64,000 nucleotides of DNA from Sulfopaludibacter sp035606355 (GCA_035606355.1 DATNFO010000074.1:49477-113476), one strand, 5' to 3'; positions 1 to 7,998 are shown, counted from the first letter of the stretch. Notes: generated by a model from the sequence alone, not told the origin. Program-made: numbers and translations.

Positions 1-446
1 AGAAAATCGTCGCCGATCTCCGCGCCTTCGTAGATGACGACGTGCGGATGAATCACCGCGCCGCGCCCGATCTTCACGTTCTCGCCGATAGCCGCGAACG
101 CTCCGATCGAACACCCCTCGCCAATCTCGGCCGATGCGGCGATGGCGGCGCTCGGATGAATTCCGGGAGCGGGCCGCGGCGGCTGGTAAAACAGAGCCAG
201 GGCGCGAGCGAAATCCAGGTAGGGATTTTCGGAAATGAGGCAGTGAATGTCTACGCCGGCGGGCCGCGCCGCCACCAGAATCGCCGATGCGCGAGTGCCT
301 TTCACTTTGTGGGCGTACTTGGGGTTCGCCAGAAAAGTAAGTTGCCCCGCACCGGCATGTTCCATGCCTGCTACGCCGGCGATCTCACATTCGCCGTCGC
401 CATCCAAAGCACAACCCAAGGACTCCGCGATCTCTCGCAGCTTCAT
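1..446 (-). CDS. lpxD: UDP-3-O-acylglucosamine N-acyltransferase LpxD, 5' part (gene runs off the window)
   Basis: LpxD adds the second N-linked acyl chain to UDP-3-O-acylglucosamine in lipid A synthesis, in the cytoplasm. Reading the minus strand from ATG at 446 gives 148 codons without a stop, beginning MKLREIAESLGCALDGDGE. The first ~95 residues match the LpxD N-terminal uridine-binding domain (for example GQLTFLANPKYAHKV). From about residue 97 left-handed beta-helix hexapeptides begin (IHPSAAIAASAEIGEGCSIG, then IGENVKIGRGAVIHPHV). The C-terminal acyltransferase part lies beyond base 1. The next upstream ATG (454) stops after three codons, so 446 is the start. It follows the glycosyltransferase gene by 47 bases. 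The family call is made by motif recognition. Confidence 0.9.
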   Translation of the reverse strand, partial: MKLREIAESLGCALDGDGECEIAGVAGMEHAGAGQLTFLANPKYAHKVKGTRASAILVAARPAGVDIHCLISENPYLDFARALALFYQPPRPAPGIHPSAAIAASAEIGEGCSIGAFAAIGENVKIGRGAVIHPHVVIYEGAEIGDDF

Positions 447-493
447 GACAACATTAGGGTAACAGAGTACGTCCCGGCTTCCCGCAGAGCCGC

Positions 494-1594
494 CTACGAC
501 CGGCCGGGAGGCCGGTCGTTACTGAAGAACTCCCAGCTTCGTTTCGCGCACAACTCCCAGCGAAAGCGCTCGACGCGACTCCGTCCCCGGCCGGCCATCT
601 CAGCCCGCAGCGCCGCGGACCCCAGTACCCGTTCCAAAGCCTTCACCAACTCCGCCTCACTCCGCGGATCGACCAGGACAGCCGCATCTCCCGCCACCTC
701 AGGCAGCGAGCTCACATTGGAAGTAATCACCGGGACTCCCGCGGCCATGGCCTGCGCAACCGGAAAACCGAAGCCTTCGTACAAGGAAGGATACGCGAAC
801 ACCGAAGCCGCCGCCGTAAGTGGAGGCAGGTCGCGCTCCGGAATATAACCGAGGTATCGAACAGTGCGGACCAACTCGGCGGTCTCCGCGCCGGCCCAAC
901 CCATCGGCCCGGCCAGCACCAGCTCGAACTCATCCTGCAGATCCTGGGGAAGCGCGCGATACGCCCGAACCAACCCATCGATATTCTTCCGGGGCTCGAT
1001 GGTCCCGACGCTCAGAATGAACGGCCGCTTCAAGCCGTAGCGCTCTCGCACATCGCCGGCGCTCGCATCGAAAAACTGCGGCGCGACACCGGAATGAATC
1101 ACCGTAATCTTTTCCGCGGGCAATCCAAGAAATCGAACCGCATCGTTCTTCGTGCATTCCGAAACCGTGATGAGCGCATCGGCGCGGCGAAGCAGATCGG
1201 CGAATGCCGCGTCGGCGCGAACATTGCTGCGAGCGTGCAACTGGGGCATCGTCCACGTAGTCAGATCGTGGATGGTAGCCGTCAGGCGGACGCCGCTGCG
1301 AATCCGCCCCCGCGCCAGATTCGTTGCGTGAAAAACATCCACTCCGCGAGTCTGCCAGTGCAGCACAGGCAGCGGCGTGTAGTTCGCAAGCGCGCGTGCA
1401 CCCAGCGCCGACCACGTCCGCAGCCGCCCCGCGGACGACCCCTCGTGATTCAAAGCTCCCAAATCCAACGAAGGCACGGTCAGGACACGATTGGCGCCCG
1501 CGAACTGCCGCAAAGCCGAGATCCAATAGTAGAGGTAGTTCTTGACGCCCGCACTGCGCACCAGCAGCGGTAATGCGTCAATCGCAACGCGCAT
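494..1594 (-). CDS. Family 4 glycosyltransferase
   Basis: A 366-residue GT-B glycosyltransferase that probably transfers a sugar from a nucleotide donor in envelope polysaccharide or LPS assembly. The N-terminus MRVAIDALPLL is typical of GT4 proteins. The C-terminal half holds SVGTIEPRKNID (donor-domain entry), AYPSLYEGFGFPVAQAMAAG (EGFGFP with the conserved glutamate) and PEVAGDAAVLVDP. There is no signal peptide or transmembrane segment. The start ATG at 1594 has GGAGAG five bases upstream. It lies directly upstream of lpxD on the same strand and is divergent from the his leader, so it may be cell-envelope linked. Acceptor and sugar cannot be told from sequence. Confidence 0.87.
   Translation of the reverse strand: MRVAIDALPLLVRSAGVKNYLYYWISALRQFAGANRVLTVPSLDLGALNHEGSSAGRLRTWSALGARALANYTPLPVLHWQTRGVDVFHATNLARGRIRSGVRLTATIHDLTTWTMPQLHARSNVRADAAFADLLRRADALITVSECTKNDAVRFLGLPAEKITVIHSGVAPQFFDASAGDVRERYGLKRPFILSVGTIEPRKNIDGLVRAYRALPQDLQDEFELVLAGPMGWAGAETAELVRTVRYLGYIPERDLPPLTAAASVFAYPSLYEGFGFPVAQAMAAGVPVITSNVSSLPEVAGDAAVLVDPRSEAELVKALERVLGSAALRAEMAGRGRSRVERFRWELCAKRSWEFFSNDRPPGRS
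496..519 (-). terminator. Stem-loop at the end of the glycosyltransferase gene
   Basis: A 10-bp perfect stem (496-505 with 510-519) and 4-base loop cover the last codons and stop of the glycosyltransferase gene. No T-tract follows on the minus strand, so it is more likely an mRNA-processing or attenuating hairpin before lpxD than a full intrinsic terminator. Confidence 0.4.
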
Positions 1595-1607
1595 TCTCTC
1601 CAGTATG

Positions 1608-1616
1608 TGCTAACAT
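1608..1616 (+). promoter_or_regulatory. Candidate extended -10 promoter of the his operon
   Basis: TGCTAACAT forms an extended -10 (TGN plus TAACAT at 1611-1616); no good -35 is visible. Initiation would fall near 1623, two bases before the leader ATG at 1625. That fits the absence of a Shine-Dalgarno sequence and would make the leader mRNA leaderless. Confidence 0.45.
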
Positions 1617-1624
1617 TTTGGTTT

Positions 1625-1693
1625 ATGGCAGCGCTTTCCGTCGCACGGCATCATCGTCACCATCATGCCAACCCGCGACGGGTCCGTTTTTGA
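1625..1693 (+). CDS. hisL: Histidine operon leader peptide (22 aa, His-rich)
   Basis: A 22-codon ORF, MAALSVARHHRHHHANPRRV then RF and stop TGA at 1691-1693. Five of the 22 codons are histidine, in a cluster at 1649-1666 (HHRHHH). It ends 27 bases before a strong intrinsic terminator and 66 bases before hisI. This is the arrangement of ribosome-mediated attenuation: scarcity of charged tRNA-His stalls the ribosome on the His codons and lets the downstream antiterminator form. There is no Shine-Dalgarno sequence; an extended -10 box nine bases upstream suggests a leaderless start. The coding call is inferred from composition and RNA context; it resembles proteobacterial hisL in logic, not in obvious sequence identity. 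Confidence 0.85.
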   Translation: MAALSVARHHRHHHANPRRVRF

Positions 1694-1729
1694 TTGCGCT
1701 TCCGCAAATCTCGAAAGGACGCCCGCCGC
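1675..1729 (+). promoter_or_regulatory. Candidate antiterminator of the his attenuator
   Basis: Bases 1675-1685 (GCG-A-CGGGTCC) can pair with 1717-1729 (GGA-CG-CCCG-C-CGC): ten pairs with one mismatch and a two-base bulge. The 3' strand overlaps the 5' arm of the terminator, so the two structures exclude each other. A ribosome on the leader stop codon would cover 1675-1685; a ribosome stalled on the His codons would leave them free. Confidence 0.65.
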
Positions 1730-1754
1730 AAGAAACGGCGGGCTTTTTTCTTTT
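1721..1754 (+). terminator. Intrinsic terminator (attenuator) before hisI
   Basis: A perfect 8-bp GC stem (1721-1728 GCCCGCCG with 1736-1743 CGGCGGGC), a 7-base loop, and the T-rich tract TTTTTTCTTTT at 1744-1754. It lies six bases before the hisI start and in the transcribed leader, so it must be conditional. Confidence 0.9.
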
Positions 1755-1759
1755 AAGCG

Positions 1760-2140
1760 ATGAATTTGGACTTTGCCAAATCCGACGGCCTCATCACCGC
1801 GGTTATACAGGACCACAGCTCCGGGCGCGTGCTGATGGTGGGCTACATGAATGAAGAAGCGTTTCGGCGCACCGTGGAAACCGGCTTCGCCACCTTTTAT
1901 AGCCGCTCGCGCCAGAAGCTTTGGCTGAAGGGCGAAAGCTCCGGCCATCGCCTCGTCGTCAAAGAGATTTCTACCGATTGCGACCGTGACGCCGTGCTCG
2001 TGAAAGTCGATGCGCAGGGCCCCGGCGTTTGCCACGAAGGCTACGAGAGCTGCTTCTTCCGGCGCCTGGAGAACGGCGAATGGCGCGTCACAGACGAGCG
2101 CACGTATGATCCGGGCGCGGTCTACGGGAGCAAAGCGTGA
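1760..2140 (+). CDS. hisI: Phosphoribosyl-AMP cyclohydrolase HisI
   Basis: Opens the purine ring of PR-AMP in step 3 of histidine synthesis. At 126 residues it has the monofunctional length, with no fused HisE domain. The family signature is complete: FYSRSRQKLWLKGESSGH (residues 47-63), DCDRDAVL (73-80, metal-binding aspartates with Cys74), and GVCHEGYESCFF with Cys91, His92 and Cys98, matching the three-cysteine zinc site of the family. It is the first structural gene after the attenuator terminator, with no clear Shine-Dalgarno sequence. The stop overlaps the GTG start of hisG. No hisE lies in the operon, so step 2 must be encoded elsewhere. Confidence 0.96.
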   Translation: MNLDFAKSDGLITAVIQDHSSGRVLMVGYMNEEAFRRTVETGFATFYSRSRQKLWLKGESSGHRLVVKEISTDCDRDAVLVKVDAQGPGVCHEGYESCFFRRLENGEWRVTDERTYDPGAVYGSKA

Positions 2141-3006
2141 AACTCAAACTCGGCATTCCCAAAGGCTCGCTCGAGAACGCCACCATCGATCTCTTTCGCC
2201 GCGCGGGCTTCAACATCTCCACCTCCAGTCGCTCTTATTTCCCTTCCATCGACGATCCCGAAATCGAGTGCATGCTGATTCGCGCGCAGGAAATGGCGCG
2301 TTACGTGGAAGACGGCATCCTCGACGCCGGACTCACGGGCCTCGATTGGATCGCCGAAAACGAGGCCGACGTCGTGGCCGTCGCGGACCTCATCTACGCC
2401 AAGCAGAGCTTCGGCAAAGTGCGCTGGGTTCTCGCCGTTCCCGAAGCCGGCGACATACGTTCCGTCAAAGATCTCCAAGGGAAGATCATCGCCACCGAGC
2501 TGGTGCAGACCACAAAGCGCTACCTCGCATCGCACGGTGTCACCGCCAAGGTGGAGTTCAGTTGGGGCGCTACCGAAGTGAAGCCGCCGGTGCTCGCCGA
2601 TGCCATCGTCGAAGTCACCGAGACCGGCAACTCGCTGCGCGCCAACAAGCTGAAAATCATCGATACCGTTCTCGAATCCAACACGCAGCTCATCGCCAAC
2701 AAGCAAGCGTGGGAAGACGCGCAGAAACGCCAGAAGCTCGGCGACATCAAGATGCTGCTGGAAGGCGCGATCAATGCGCTCGGCAAGGTTGGCCTGATGT
2801 TGAACGTGCATAAGAAGGACCTCGACGCCGTGCTCGCCGTGCTGCCCGCGCTCAAGCGGCCCACCATCTCCACGCTCAGCGATGAAGAGTGGCTGGCCGT
2901 CAACACCATCCTCGACGAATCCACCGTCCGCAACATCATCCCGCGATTGAAGGAAGCGGGAGGGCAGGGAATTGTCGAATACCCGTTGAACAAAATCGTC
3001 CTGTGA
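2137..3006 (+). CDS. hisG: ATP phosphoribosyltransferase HisG, long form
   Basis: Catalyses the committed step, ATP plus PRPP to phosphoribosyl-ATP. It starts with GTG overlapping the hisI stop. The protein has 289 residues, beginning KLKLGIPKGSLENATIDLFR, with DAGLTGLDW (the HisG periplasmic-binding-like fold) and the region EVTETGNSLRANKL that contacts PRPP. The length and the ~75-residue C-terminal extension (from about GAINALGKVGLMLNV) mark the long form, whose ACT-like domain gives histidine feedback inhibition and which needs no HisZ partner. The family behaviour is established knowledge; feedback inhibition here is inference. Its stop overlaps the hisD start. Confidence 0.96.
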   Translation: MKLKLGIPKGSLENATIDLFRRAGFNISTSSRSYFPSIDDPEIECMLIRAQEMARYVEDGILDAGLTGLDWIAENEADVVAVADLIYAKQSFGKVRWVLAVPEAGDIRSVKDLQGKIIATELVQTTKRYLASHGVTAKVEFSWGATEVKPPVLADAIVEVTETGNSLRANKLKIIDTVLESNTQLIANKQAWEDAQKRQKLGDIKMLLEGAINALGKVGLMLNVHKKDLDAVLAVLPALKRPTISTLSDEEWLAVNTILDESTVRNIIPRLKEAGGQGIVEYPLNKIVL

Positions 3007-4244
3007 TCCGCATTCTCGAATCCCGGCAAATCGGCCGCCTGCTGGCGCGCAAGGCGGCGCGTTTCGAAGAGGCTGAGGCCGTCGTGCGCCCGATTCTCGA
3101 CGCCGTCCGCGAGCGCGGCGACAAAGCCCTGATGGAGTACGCGCGCCAGTTCGATAAGCTCGAACGCAAAAGTGTGCGCGTGCCCGCCGCCGAGCTCACG
3201 CACGCGCGATCCGCGCTCTCGCCCGAATTTCGTGGCGCCGTCGAAACGGCATCCGCCAATATCCGCGACTACGCGCAGCGGCAGATGCCGCGCGAATGGT
3301 CGCGCACCGTGCGCGGAGTTACGCTCGGGCAAGTCGTGCGGCCGCTCGATACCATCGCCGCCTATGTCCCCGCCGGTCGTTATCCGCTGCCCTCGACCGT
3401 AATGATGACCGTCATTCCGGCGCAGGTTGCCGGCGTGCCGAACATTTGCATCGCGTGTCCGAAACCCGTGCCGGAAGTTTTCGGCACAGCGTCGATTCTG
3501 GGCGTCGGCAACGTGTTTCAGATGGGCGGAGCGCAGGCCATCGCGGCCTTCGCCTTCGGAACCCGCATGGTGCCGCGCGCCGACCGCATTGTCGGACCCG
3601 GCAACATCTACGTCGCCGCAGCGAAGAAACTGCTGGCAGGCGAGGTCGGCATCGACTTCATCGCCGGACCCACGGAGATTCTGATCATCGCCGCCGAAGG
3701 CGATCCGCGCCACTTCGCCGCGGACATGCTCGCGCAGGCGGAGCACGATACCGATGCCTCGGCTGTGCTGCTCACCACCTCCAAGCGTCTTGCGAACGCA
3801 GTCGCCCGCGAAGTGGATCGCCAACTCGCTGTGCTGCCAACGGCGAAAGTGGCGGCGCAATCGATCGCGCGCAATTCCGCCATCGTGCTGGTGCGCTCGC
3901 TCGAAGAAGCCGTCGATCTTTCCAACCGCTTCGCACCGGAGCACCTGAGCATCCCCGATGCATCGCTGCTCCCGGGCATAAGGCATGCGGGCAGCGTGTT
4001 CATCGGGCCGTACAGTCCCGAAGCCGCGGGCGATTACGCGTCAGGCCCGAATCACGTGCTACCCACCAGCGGCGCAGCGCGGCAGCGCGGCGGTCTTTCC
4101 GTCGCGGATTACCTCAAAACAATCAGCGTGCAGCAACTCGATGCGGCCGCGCTCAAGAAACTCGCGCCTGCCATCACAACACTCGCCCGCGCTGAAGGCC
4201 TCGAAGCTCACGCCCGTTCCGTGGAGGTCCGCACCCGCTCATGA
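3003..4244 (+). CDS. hisD: Histidinol dehydrogenase HisD
   Basis: Zinc enzyme that oxidises histidinol to histidine in two NAD-dependent steps. I choose GTG at 3003, which overlaps the hisG stop (GTGA), because the protein then begins VIRILESRQIGRLL like family members and has 413 residues; a longer frame from 2889 lies inside hisG. Signature stretches are present: YVPAGRYPLPSTVMM, IVGPGNIYVAAAKKLL, GIDFIAGPTEI, LAQAEHDTDASAVL (zinc-site Gln and His), and NRFAPEHL with GPYSPEAAGDYASGPNHVLP. It ends in an ATGA overlap with hisC, consistent with tight translational coupling. Confidence 0.96.
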   Translation: MIRILESRQIGRLLARKAARFEEAEAVVRPILDAVRERGDKALMEYARQFDKLERKSVRVPAAELTHARSALSPEFRGAVETASANIRDYAQRQMPREWSRTVRGVTLGQVVRPLDTIAAYVPAGRYPLPSTVMMTVIPAQVAGVPNICIACPKPVPEVFGTASILGVGNVFQMGGAQAIAAFAFGTRMVPRADRIVGPGNIYVAAAKKLLAGEVGIDFIAGPTEILIIAAEGDPRHFAADMLAQAEHDTDASAVLLTTSKRLANAVAREVDRQLAVLPTAKVAAQSIARNSAIVLVRSLEEAVDLSNRFAPEHLSIPDASLLPGIRHAGSVFIGPYSPEAAGDYASGPNHVLPTSGAARQRGGLSVADYLKTISVQQLDAAALKKLAPAITTLARAEGLEAHARSVEVRTRS

Positions 4245-5326
4245 AGTCCGCCCAACCCAAGCTTCCGAAAGGCGCAATTCGTCCGCGACCCGCGGTCATC
4301 TCCATGGCGCCCTACTCACCGCCCACTGCCGGACGCCTCGATAAGCTCCGGCTGGATTTCAACGAGAACACCGTCGGTGCTTCGCCCGCCGTGGTCGCGG
4401 CGCTCAAAAGCGGAATCGAAGCCGGCCATCTCGCGGTGTATCCCGAGTACGGGGACGCGCGCGAAGAGGTGGCTCGCTATTTCAGAGTGCAGCCCGATGA
4501 GTTCGTCTTCACCAATGGCACCGACGAAGCCATACAGGTGTTCCTGAACACGTACGTCGACGACGGCCAGGAGGTCGTGGTCCTCAAGCCTTCGTACGCC
4601 ATGTACCGTTTCTACGCGGAAGTTGCAGGCGCGAAGATCAAAGAGGTGCCGTACGCGCAGCCCGGCCTGGAGTTCCCGCTGCAGGAAGTGCTGGACGCTA
4701 TTACGCCCGATACGCGCGCGGTCCTCTTCGCCAATCCGAACAACCCGACCGGAACGGGCATCAGCCTGCTGGGCATTGAGCGTATTTTGCACAAGGCGAA
4801 GAAAGCCGTGGTGCTGGTGGACGAAGCGTATTACGAGTTCGCTGGAGTCACCGCGCTCACCGAAATCGAGCGCGTGCCGAACCTGTTCGTCTGCCGCACC
4901 TTTTCCAAAGTCTTCGGCATGGCGGCGATGCGCGTCGGCTGCCTCTTCTCGCACGCGGCGAACATTCACTACCTGCACAAAGCGCAATCCCCGTATAGTG
5001 TAAACGCGCTCGCTGTGATGGCCGCGCGAGCCGCGGTGAGCGACACTGGCTACGTGGAGCAGTATGTCGCCGAAGTCCTCGCCGCGCGCGAACTTCTCTG
5101 CATTGGTCTGGAGAAGCTCGGCATTCCATACATTCCCAGCTCCGCAAATTTCGTCCTGACTAACATGGGAGCGCGAGCCATCGCCATCCGCGACGCACTC
5201 CGTTCCCGGTCCATTTTGGTCCGCGAGCGAACTTACGAAATTCCGGGGCACGTCCGAATCACGGTCGGCACGCGCCAGCAGACCAGAGAGCTCCTCGCTG
5301 CGTTGGAGGAACTCTGGCAAGCGTAG
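4241..5326 (+). CDS. hisC: Histidinol-phosphate aminotransferase HisC (operon copy)
   Basis: PLP enzyme converting imidazole-acetol phosphate to histidinol phosphate. It has 361 residues, fold-type I. Visible marks are LDFNENTVGASP near the N-terminus, ANPNNPTGTG (162-171), VLVDEAYYEF (191-200, PLP aspartate) and TFSKVFGMAAMRVG with the Schiff-base Lys223. It starts on the ATG overlapping the hisD stop and is followed after 59 bases by a HAD phosphatase. A second HisC-like gene lies at 42224-43345 beside hpd; the operon position makes this copy the likely histidine enzyme. Confidence 0.95.
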   Translation: MKSAQPKLPKGAIRPRPAVISMAPYSPPTAGRLDKLRLDFNENTVGASPAVVAALKSGIEAGHLAVYPEYGDAREEVARYFRVQPDEFVFTNGTDEAIQVFLNTYVDDGQEVVVLKPSYAMYRFYAEVAGAKIKEVPYAQPGLEFPLQEVLDAITPDTRAVLFANPNNPTGTGISLLGIERILHKAKKAVVLVDEAYYEFAGVTALTEIERVPNLFVCRTFSKVFGMAAMRVGCLFSHAANIHYLHKAQSPYSVNALAVMAARAAVSDTGYVEQYVAEVLAARELLCIGLEKLGIPYIPSSANFVLTNMGARAIAIRDALRSRSILVRERTYEIPGHVRITVGTRQQTRELLAALEELWQA

Positions 5327-5385
5327 AGGCTCGGCCGGCGCCCTTCGCGCTTGCACCGGCGCCCCCGAACATCCGAAAATGAGAG

Positions 5386-6063
5386 TTGAAGCCATTATTA
5401 GTGTTCGATATGGATGGAGTCCTGGTGGACGTTACGGACTCCTACCGCGAGACCATCGCCCAAACCGTGGAGCACTTCACGGGCGCGCGCATTTCCGCCG
5501 AAGCCATTCAGCAGTACAAGAACGAAGGCGGCTGGAATGACGATTGGCAGCTCTCGCATCACATCGTCAGCGCGGCGGGCGTGCAGGCGCCGTTCGAAGA
5601 AGTCAAAGCCCATTTCCAGCAGATCTTTCACGGGGCAGGAGAAGACGGTTTGATGCTGCGCGAACGCTGGATGGCGCGCCCCGGCGCTCTGGAAAAACTC
5701 GCTGACCGTTTTCGCTTCGCGCTGTTCACCGGGCGTCCGAAATGGGAAGCTGAGCTCACACTCAAGCGCTTCGCTCCGGAGATTGTTTTCGACCCCGTCG
5801 TGGGTATGGACGAAGTTACCAACCACAAGCCGCACCCCGAAGGGCTCCTCGGAATCCTGAAGCACAACTGCGATTGCCAGGTGTTCTATATCGGCGATAC
5901 CGTCGACGACGCGCGCTGCGCCTCTGCCGCGAAAGTGCCGTTTATCGGCATCGCGGCGCCATCGAACCCGCTGTATCTCGACCTGGTGTTCCTCTTTCAG
6001 GAACAGAAGGCCTATGCCATTGTGGACGACATCAATTATCTGGAAGAGGTCTTCGCCGAATGA
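5386..6063 (+). CDS. HAD-superfamily phosphatase, candidate histidinol-phosphatase
   Basis: A 225-residue HAD hydrolase with all four motifs: FDMDGVLVD (nucleophile Asp8, acid Asp10), LFTGR (Thr115), NHKPHPEG (Lys148), and YIGDTVDD (Asp171, Asp174, Asp175). It lies between hisC and hisB and overlaps hisB by ATGA. Histidine synthesis needs a phosphatase for histidinol phosphate, and neither a HisB N-terminal domain of the E. coli kind nor a HisN or PHP-type HisK gene is in the operon, so this is the natural candidate. That function is inference. It begins with TTG at 5386, preceded by GAGAG; an ATG at 5379 is out of frame. Confidence 0.85.
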   Translation: MKPLLVFDMDGVLVDVTDSYRETIAQTVEHFTGARISAEAIQQYKNEGGWNDDWQLSHHIVSAAGVQAPFEEVKAHFQQIFHGAGEDGLMLRERWMARPGALEKLADRFRFALFTGRPKWEAELTLKRFAPEIVFDPVVGMDEVTNHKPHPEGLLGILKHNCDCQVFYIGDTVDDARCASAAKVPFIGIAAPSNPLYLDLVFLFQEQKAYAIVDDINYLEEVFAE

Positions 6064-6647
6064 GAACCGCCAGGCTGCAGCGTGACACGAAAGAAACCCG
6101 CATCGGCGGCAGCGTCAAAATCGAAGGCCGCGGGCAATATGACGTTCACACCGGCATTCGGTTTTTCGATCACATGCTTGAGTTGTTCGCGAAACATGGA
6201 GGCTTCGATCTTACTCTGAAGGCCGATGGCGATCTCGATGTGGACCAGCACCACACCGTCGAAGACGTGGGCATCGTGCTGGGGCAGTTGTTCTCCAAGG
6301 CGCTCGGCAATCGCAAGGGGATCAACCGCGCCGGCTACTTCGTGCTGCCGATGGATGAGACGCTGGCCGTTGTCGCGGTGGATCTCGGCGGCCGTCCGGC
6401 GCTCGTCTATAAAGACAAAGTCAAAGTAGTAAAAGTGGGCGACTTACAGGTCGAGTTAGTCGAAGATTTCTTCGGCGGCTTCGTCAATCACGCTGGAGCC
6501 AACTTACACGCTAAGGTGCTGTACGGCCGCAGCAGTCATCACAAAATCGAAGCGATCTTCAAGTGTTTCGCGCGAGCGATGAAGTACGCCTGCTCGGTCG
6601 ACCCTCAATTGAAAGACGAACTCCCCTCAACGAAGGGCCTCTTATGA
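6060..6647 (+). CDS. hisB: Imidazoleglycerol-phosphate dehydratase HisB
   Basis: Manganese enzyme that dehydrates imidazoleglycerol phosphate. The monofunctional protein has 195 residues from ATG at 6060, which overlaps the HAD stop (ATGA); an upstream frame from 5874 lies inside the HAD gene and is not used. The two metal-binding HHxxE repeats are clear: DQHHTVEDVGI (His64, His65, Glu68) and GRSSHHKIEAIFK. FFDHMLELFAKHGGFDL near residue 36 is the conserved N-terminal block. It has no fused phosphatase, consistent with the separate HAD protein just upstream. Confidence 0.96.
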   Translation: MRTARLQRDTKETRIGGSVKIEGRGQYDVHTGIRFFDHMLELFAKHGGFDLTLKADGDLDVDQHHTVEDVGIVLGQLFSKALGNRKGINRAGYFVLPMDETLAVVAVDLGGRPALVYKDKVKVVKVGDLQVELVEDFFGGFVNHAGANLHAKVLYGRSSHHKIEAIFKCFARAMKYACSVDPQLKDELPSTKGLL

Positions 6648-7243
6648 TCGCTATCTTCGATTACGGGGCAGGGAACTTGCAATCCGTCCAGAATACGCTC
6701 GCCGAAATCGGAACGGAGTACACGCTGGTGCGCGATGCCGCCGGGCTGGAGGCAGCGGCCACCATCATCCTCCCGGGCGTCGGGCACTTCGGCCAGATGA
6801 TGCGCGCGCTCGACGCGCTCAATGTCCGCGAGACGCTGATCAGGCGCATTCAGGCCGGTGTCCCTTTTCTGGGAATTTGCCTCGGGATGCAGGCGCTTTT
6901 CGAGACGAGCGAAGAAGCCCCTGAAGTGCGCGGCCTCGGCATCTTCCCCGGCGCGGTACGGCGCTTTCCGGAGCATGCGCGCGTGCCGCACATGGGCTGG
7001 AACCAACTCGACCCGCGTCCCGGATCCCGCCTCCTTCGGAATCTGCCGGAGCATCCGTTCGTCTACTTCGCGCACAGCTATTACGTGCCGCAAAACGAAC
7101 GGGCCGCCGCACTCTGCACCTATGAGCTGCCCTACACGGCCGCACTCGAATCCGATACCGTGTGCGGAGTACAGTTCCACCCCGAAAAGAGCGGTCCCAC
7201 CGGGCTGCGCATTGTGCAGAATTTCCTGGAGCAGGCGTGTTAG
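6644..7243 (+). CDS. hisH: Imidazole glycerol phosphate synthase glutaminase subunit HisH
   Basis: Class I glutamine amidotransferase that releases ammonia for HisF. It has 199 residues from ATG at 6644, again in an ATGA overlap with hisB. Marks are IAIFDYGAGNLQSVQ at the N-terminus, ILPGVGHFGQMM (oxyanion region), FLGICLGMQALF with the nucleophile cysteine, and VCGVQFHPEKSG holding the catalytic His and Glu. HPFVYFAHSYYV is also typical. Its last codons overlap the hisF start, which suits two subunits made in equal amounts. Confidence 0.96.
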   Translation: MIAIFDYGAGNLQSVQNTLAEIGTEYTLVRDAAGLEAAATIILPGVGHFGQMMRALDALNVRETLIRRIQAGVPFLGICLGMQALFETSEEAPEVRGLGIFPGAVRRFPEHARVPHMGWNQLDPRPGSRLLRNLPEHPFVYFAHSYYVPQNERAAALCTYELPYTAALESDTVCGVQFHPEKSGPTGLRIVQNFLEQAC

Positions 7244-7995
7244 CCAAGCGCATCATTCCCTGTCTGGACGTTACCGGCGGCCGCGTGGTGAAGGGCGTGA
7301 ACTTCGTCAACTTGCGCGATGCCGGCGATCCCGTGGAACTTGCCGGCCGTTACAATCGCGACGGTGCGGACGAGCTCGTATTCCTGGACATCACGGCGTC
7401 GAGCGACGCCCGTGACATCATGGCCGGGGTCGTAGCCCGCACCGCGCGAAAGGTGTTTATCCCGCTTGCGGTCGGAGGAGGCATCCGATCCATTGCCGAC
7501 GCGCGCCGCATTCTGATGTCGGGCGCCGACAAGGTTTCCGTCAACACCGCCGCTGTGCGCCGCCCTGAGCTCATAACGGAATTGAGCAACGAATTCGGAG
7601 CGCAGGCGGTGGTGCTGGCGATCGACGCGCGACGTCACGCCCCCGGCGAGTGGCACGTGTATACGAGAGGCGGTCGCGACGATGAAGGCATCGATGCCAT
7701 CGAATGGGCAGCGCGCGGTGAAGCGTTGGGGGCAGGTGAAATCCTGCTTACGAGCATGGATACCGATGGCGTCCAGGATGGCTTCGATTGTCCGCTGACG
7801 GCGGCCGTTTCACGAGCCACCAAAATCCCGATCATCGCCAGTGGAGGCGCGGGCACCCCCGAACATTTCATTCGCGTGCTGACCGAAGGCTGCGCCGACG
7901 CCGCGCTGGCCGCCAGCATTTTCCATTACGGAACCTACCGCGTGGATCAGCTCAAGGAAGAGCTCGACAAGCGTGGCATTCCGGTCCGAACATAA
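7237..7995 (+). CDS. hisF: Imidazole glycerol phosphate synthase cyclase subunit HisF
   Basis: TIM-barrel cyclase that makes imidazoleglycerol phosphate and AICAR using ammonia from HisH. I take GTG at 7237, seven bases inside hisH, because the product then begins VLAKRIIPCLDVTGGRVVKG as the family does and has 252 residues; the longer frame from 7162 adds an unrelated tail. Marks are Asp in CLDV (first catalytic aspartate), AVGGGIRSIADARRIL, and LTSMDTDGVQDGFD with the second catalytic aspartate, then IASGGAGTPEHF. In this operon hisF precedes hisA, the reverse of the enteric order. Confidence 0.95.
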   Translation: MLAKRIIPCLDVTGGRVVKGVNFVNLRDAGDPVELAGRYNRDGADELVFLDITASSDARDIMAGVVARTARKVFIPLAVGGGIRSIADARRILMSGADKVSVNTAAVRRPELITELSNEFGAQAVVLAIDARRHAPGEWHVYTRGGRDDEGIDAIEWAARGEALGAGEILLTSMDTDGVQDGFDCPLTAAVSRATKIPIIASGGAGTPEHFIRVLTEGCADAALAASIFHYGTYRVDQLKEELDKRGIPVRT

Positions 7996-7998
7996 TTC

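Noticed and set aside
42..848. Plus-strand open frame of 268 codons
   Set aside because: It is antisense to lpxD and the glycosyltransferase, both of which have clear family motifs; its own product is Arg/Pro/Ser-rich with no motif.
2520..3986. Minus-strand open frame of 488 codons
   Set aside because: It is antisense to hisG and hisD; high GC gives long chance frames here, and the product has no recognisable domain.
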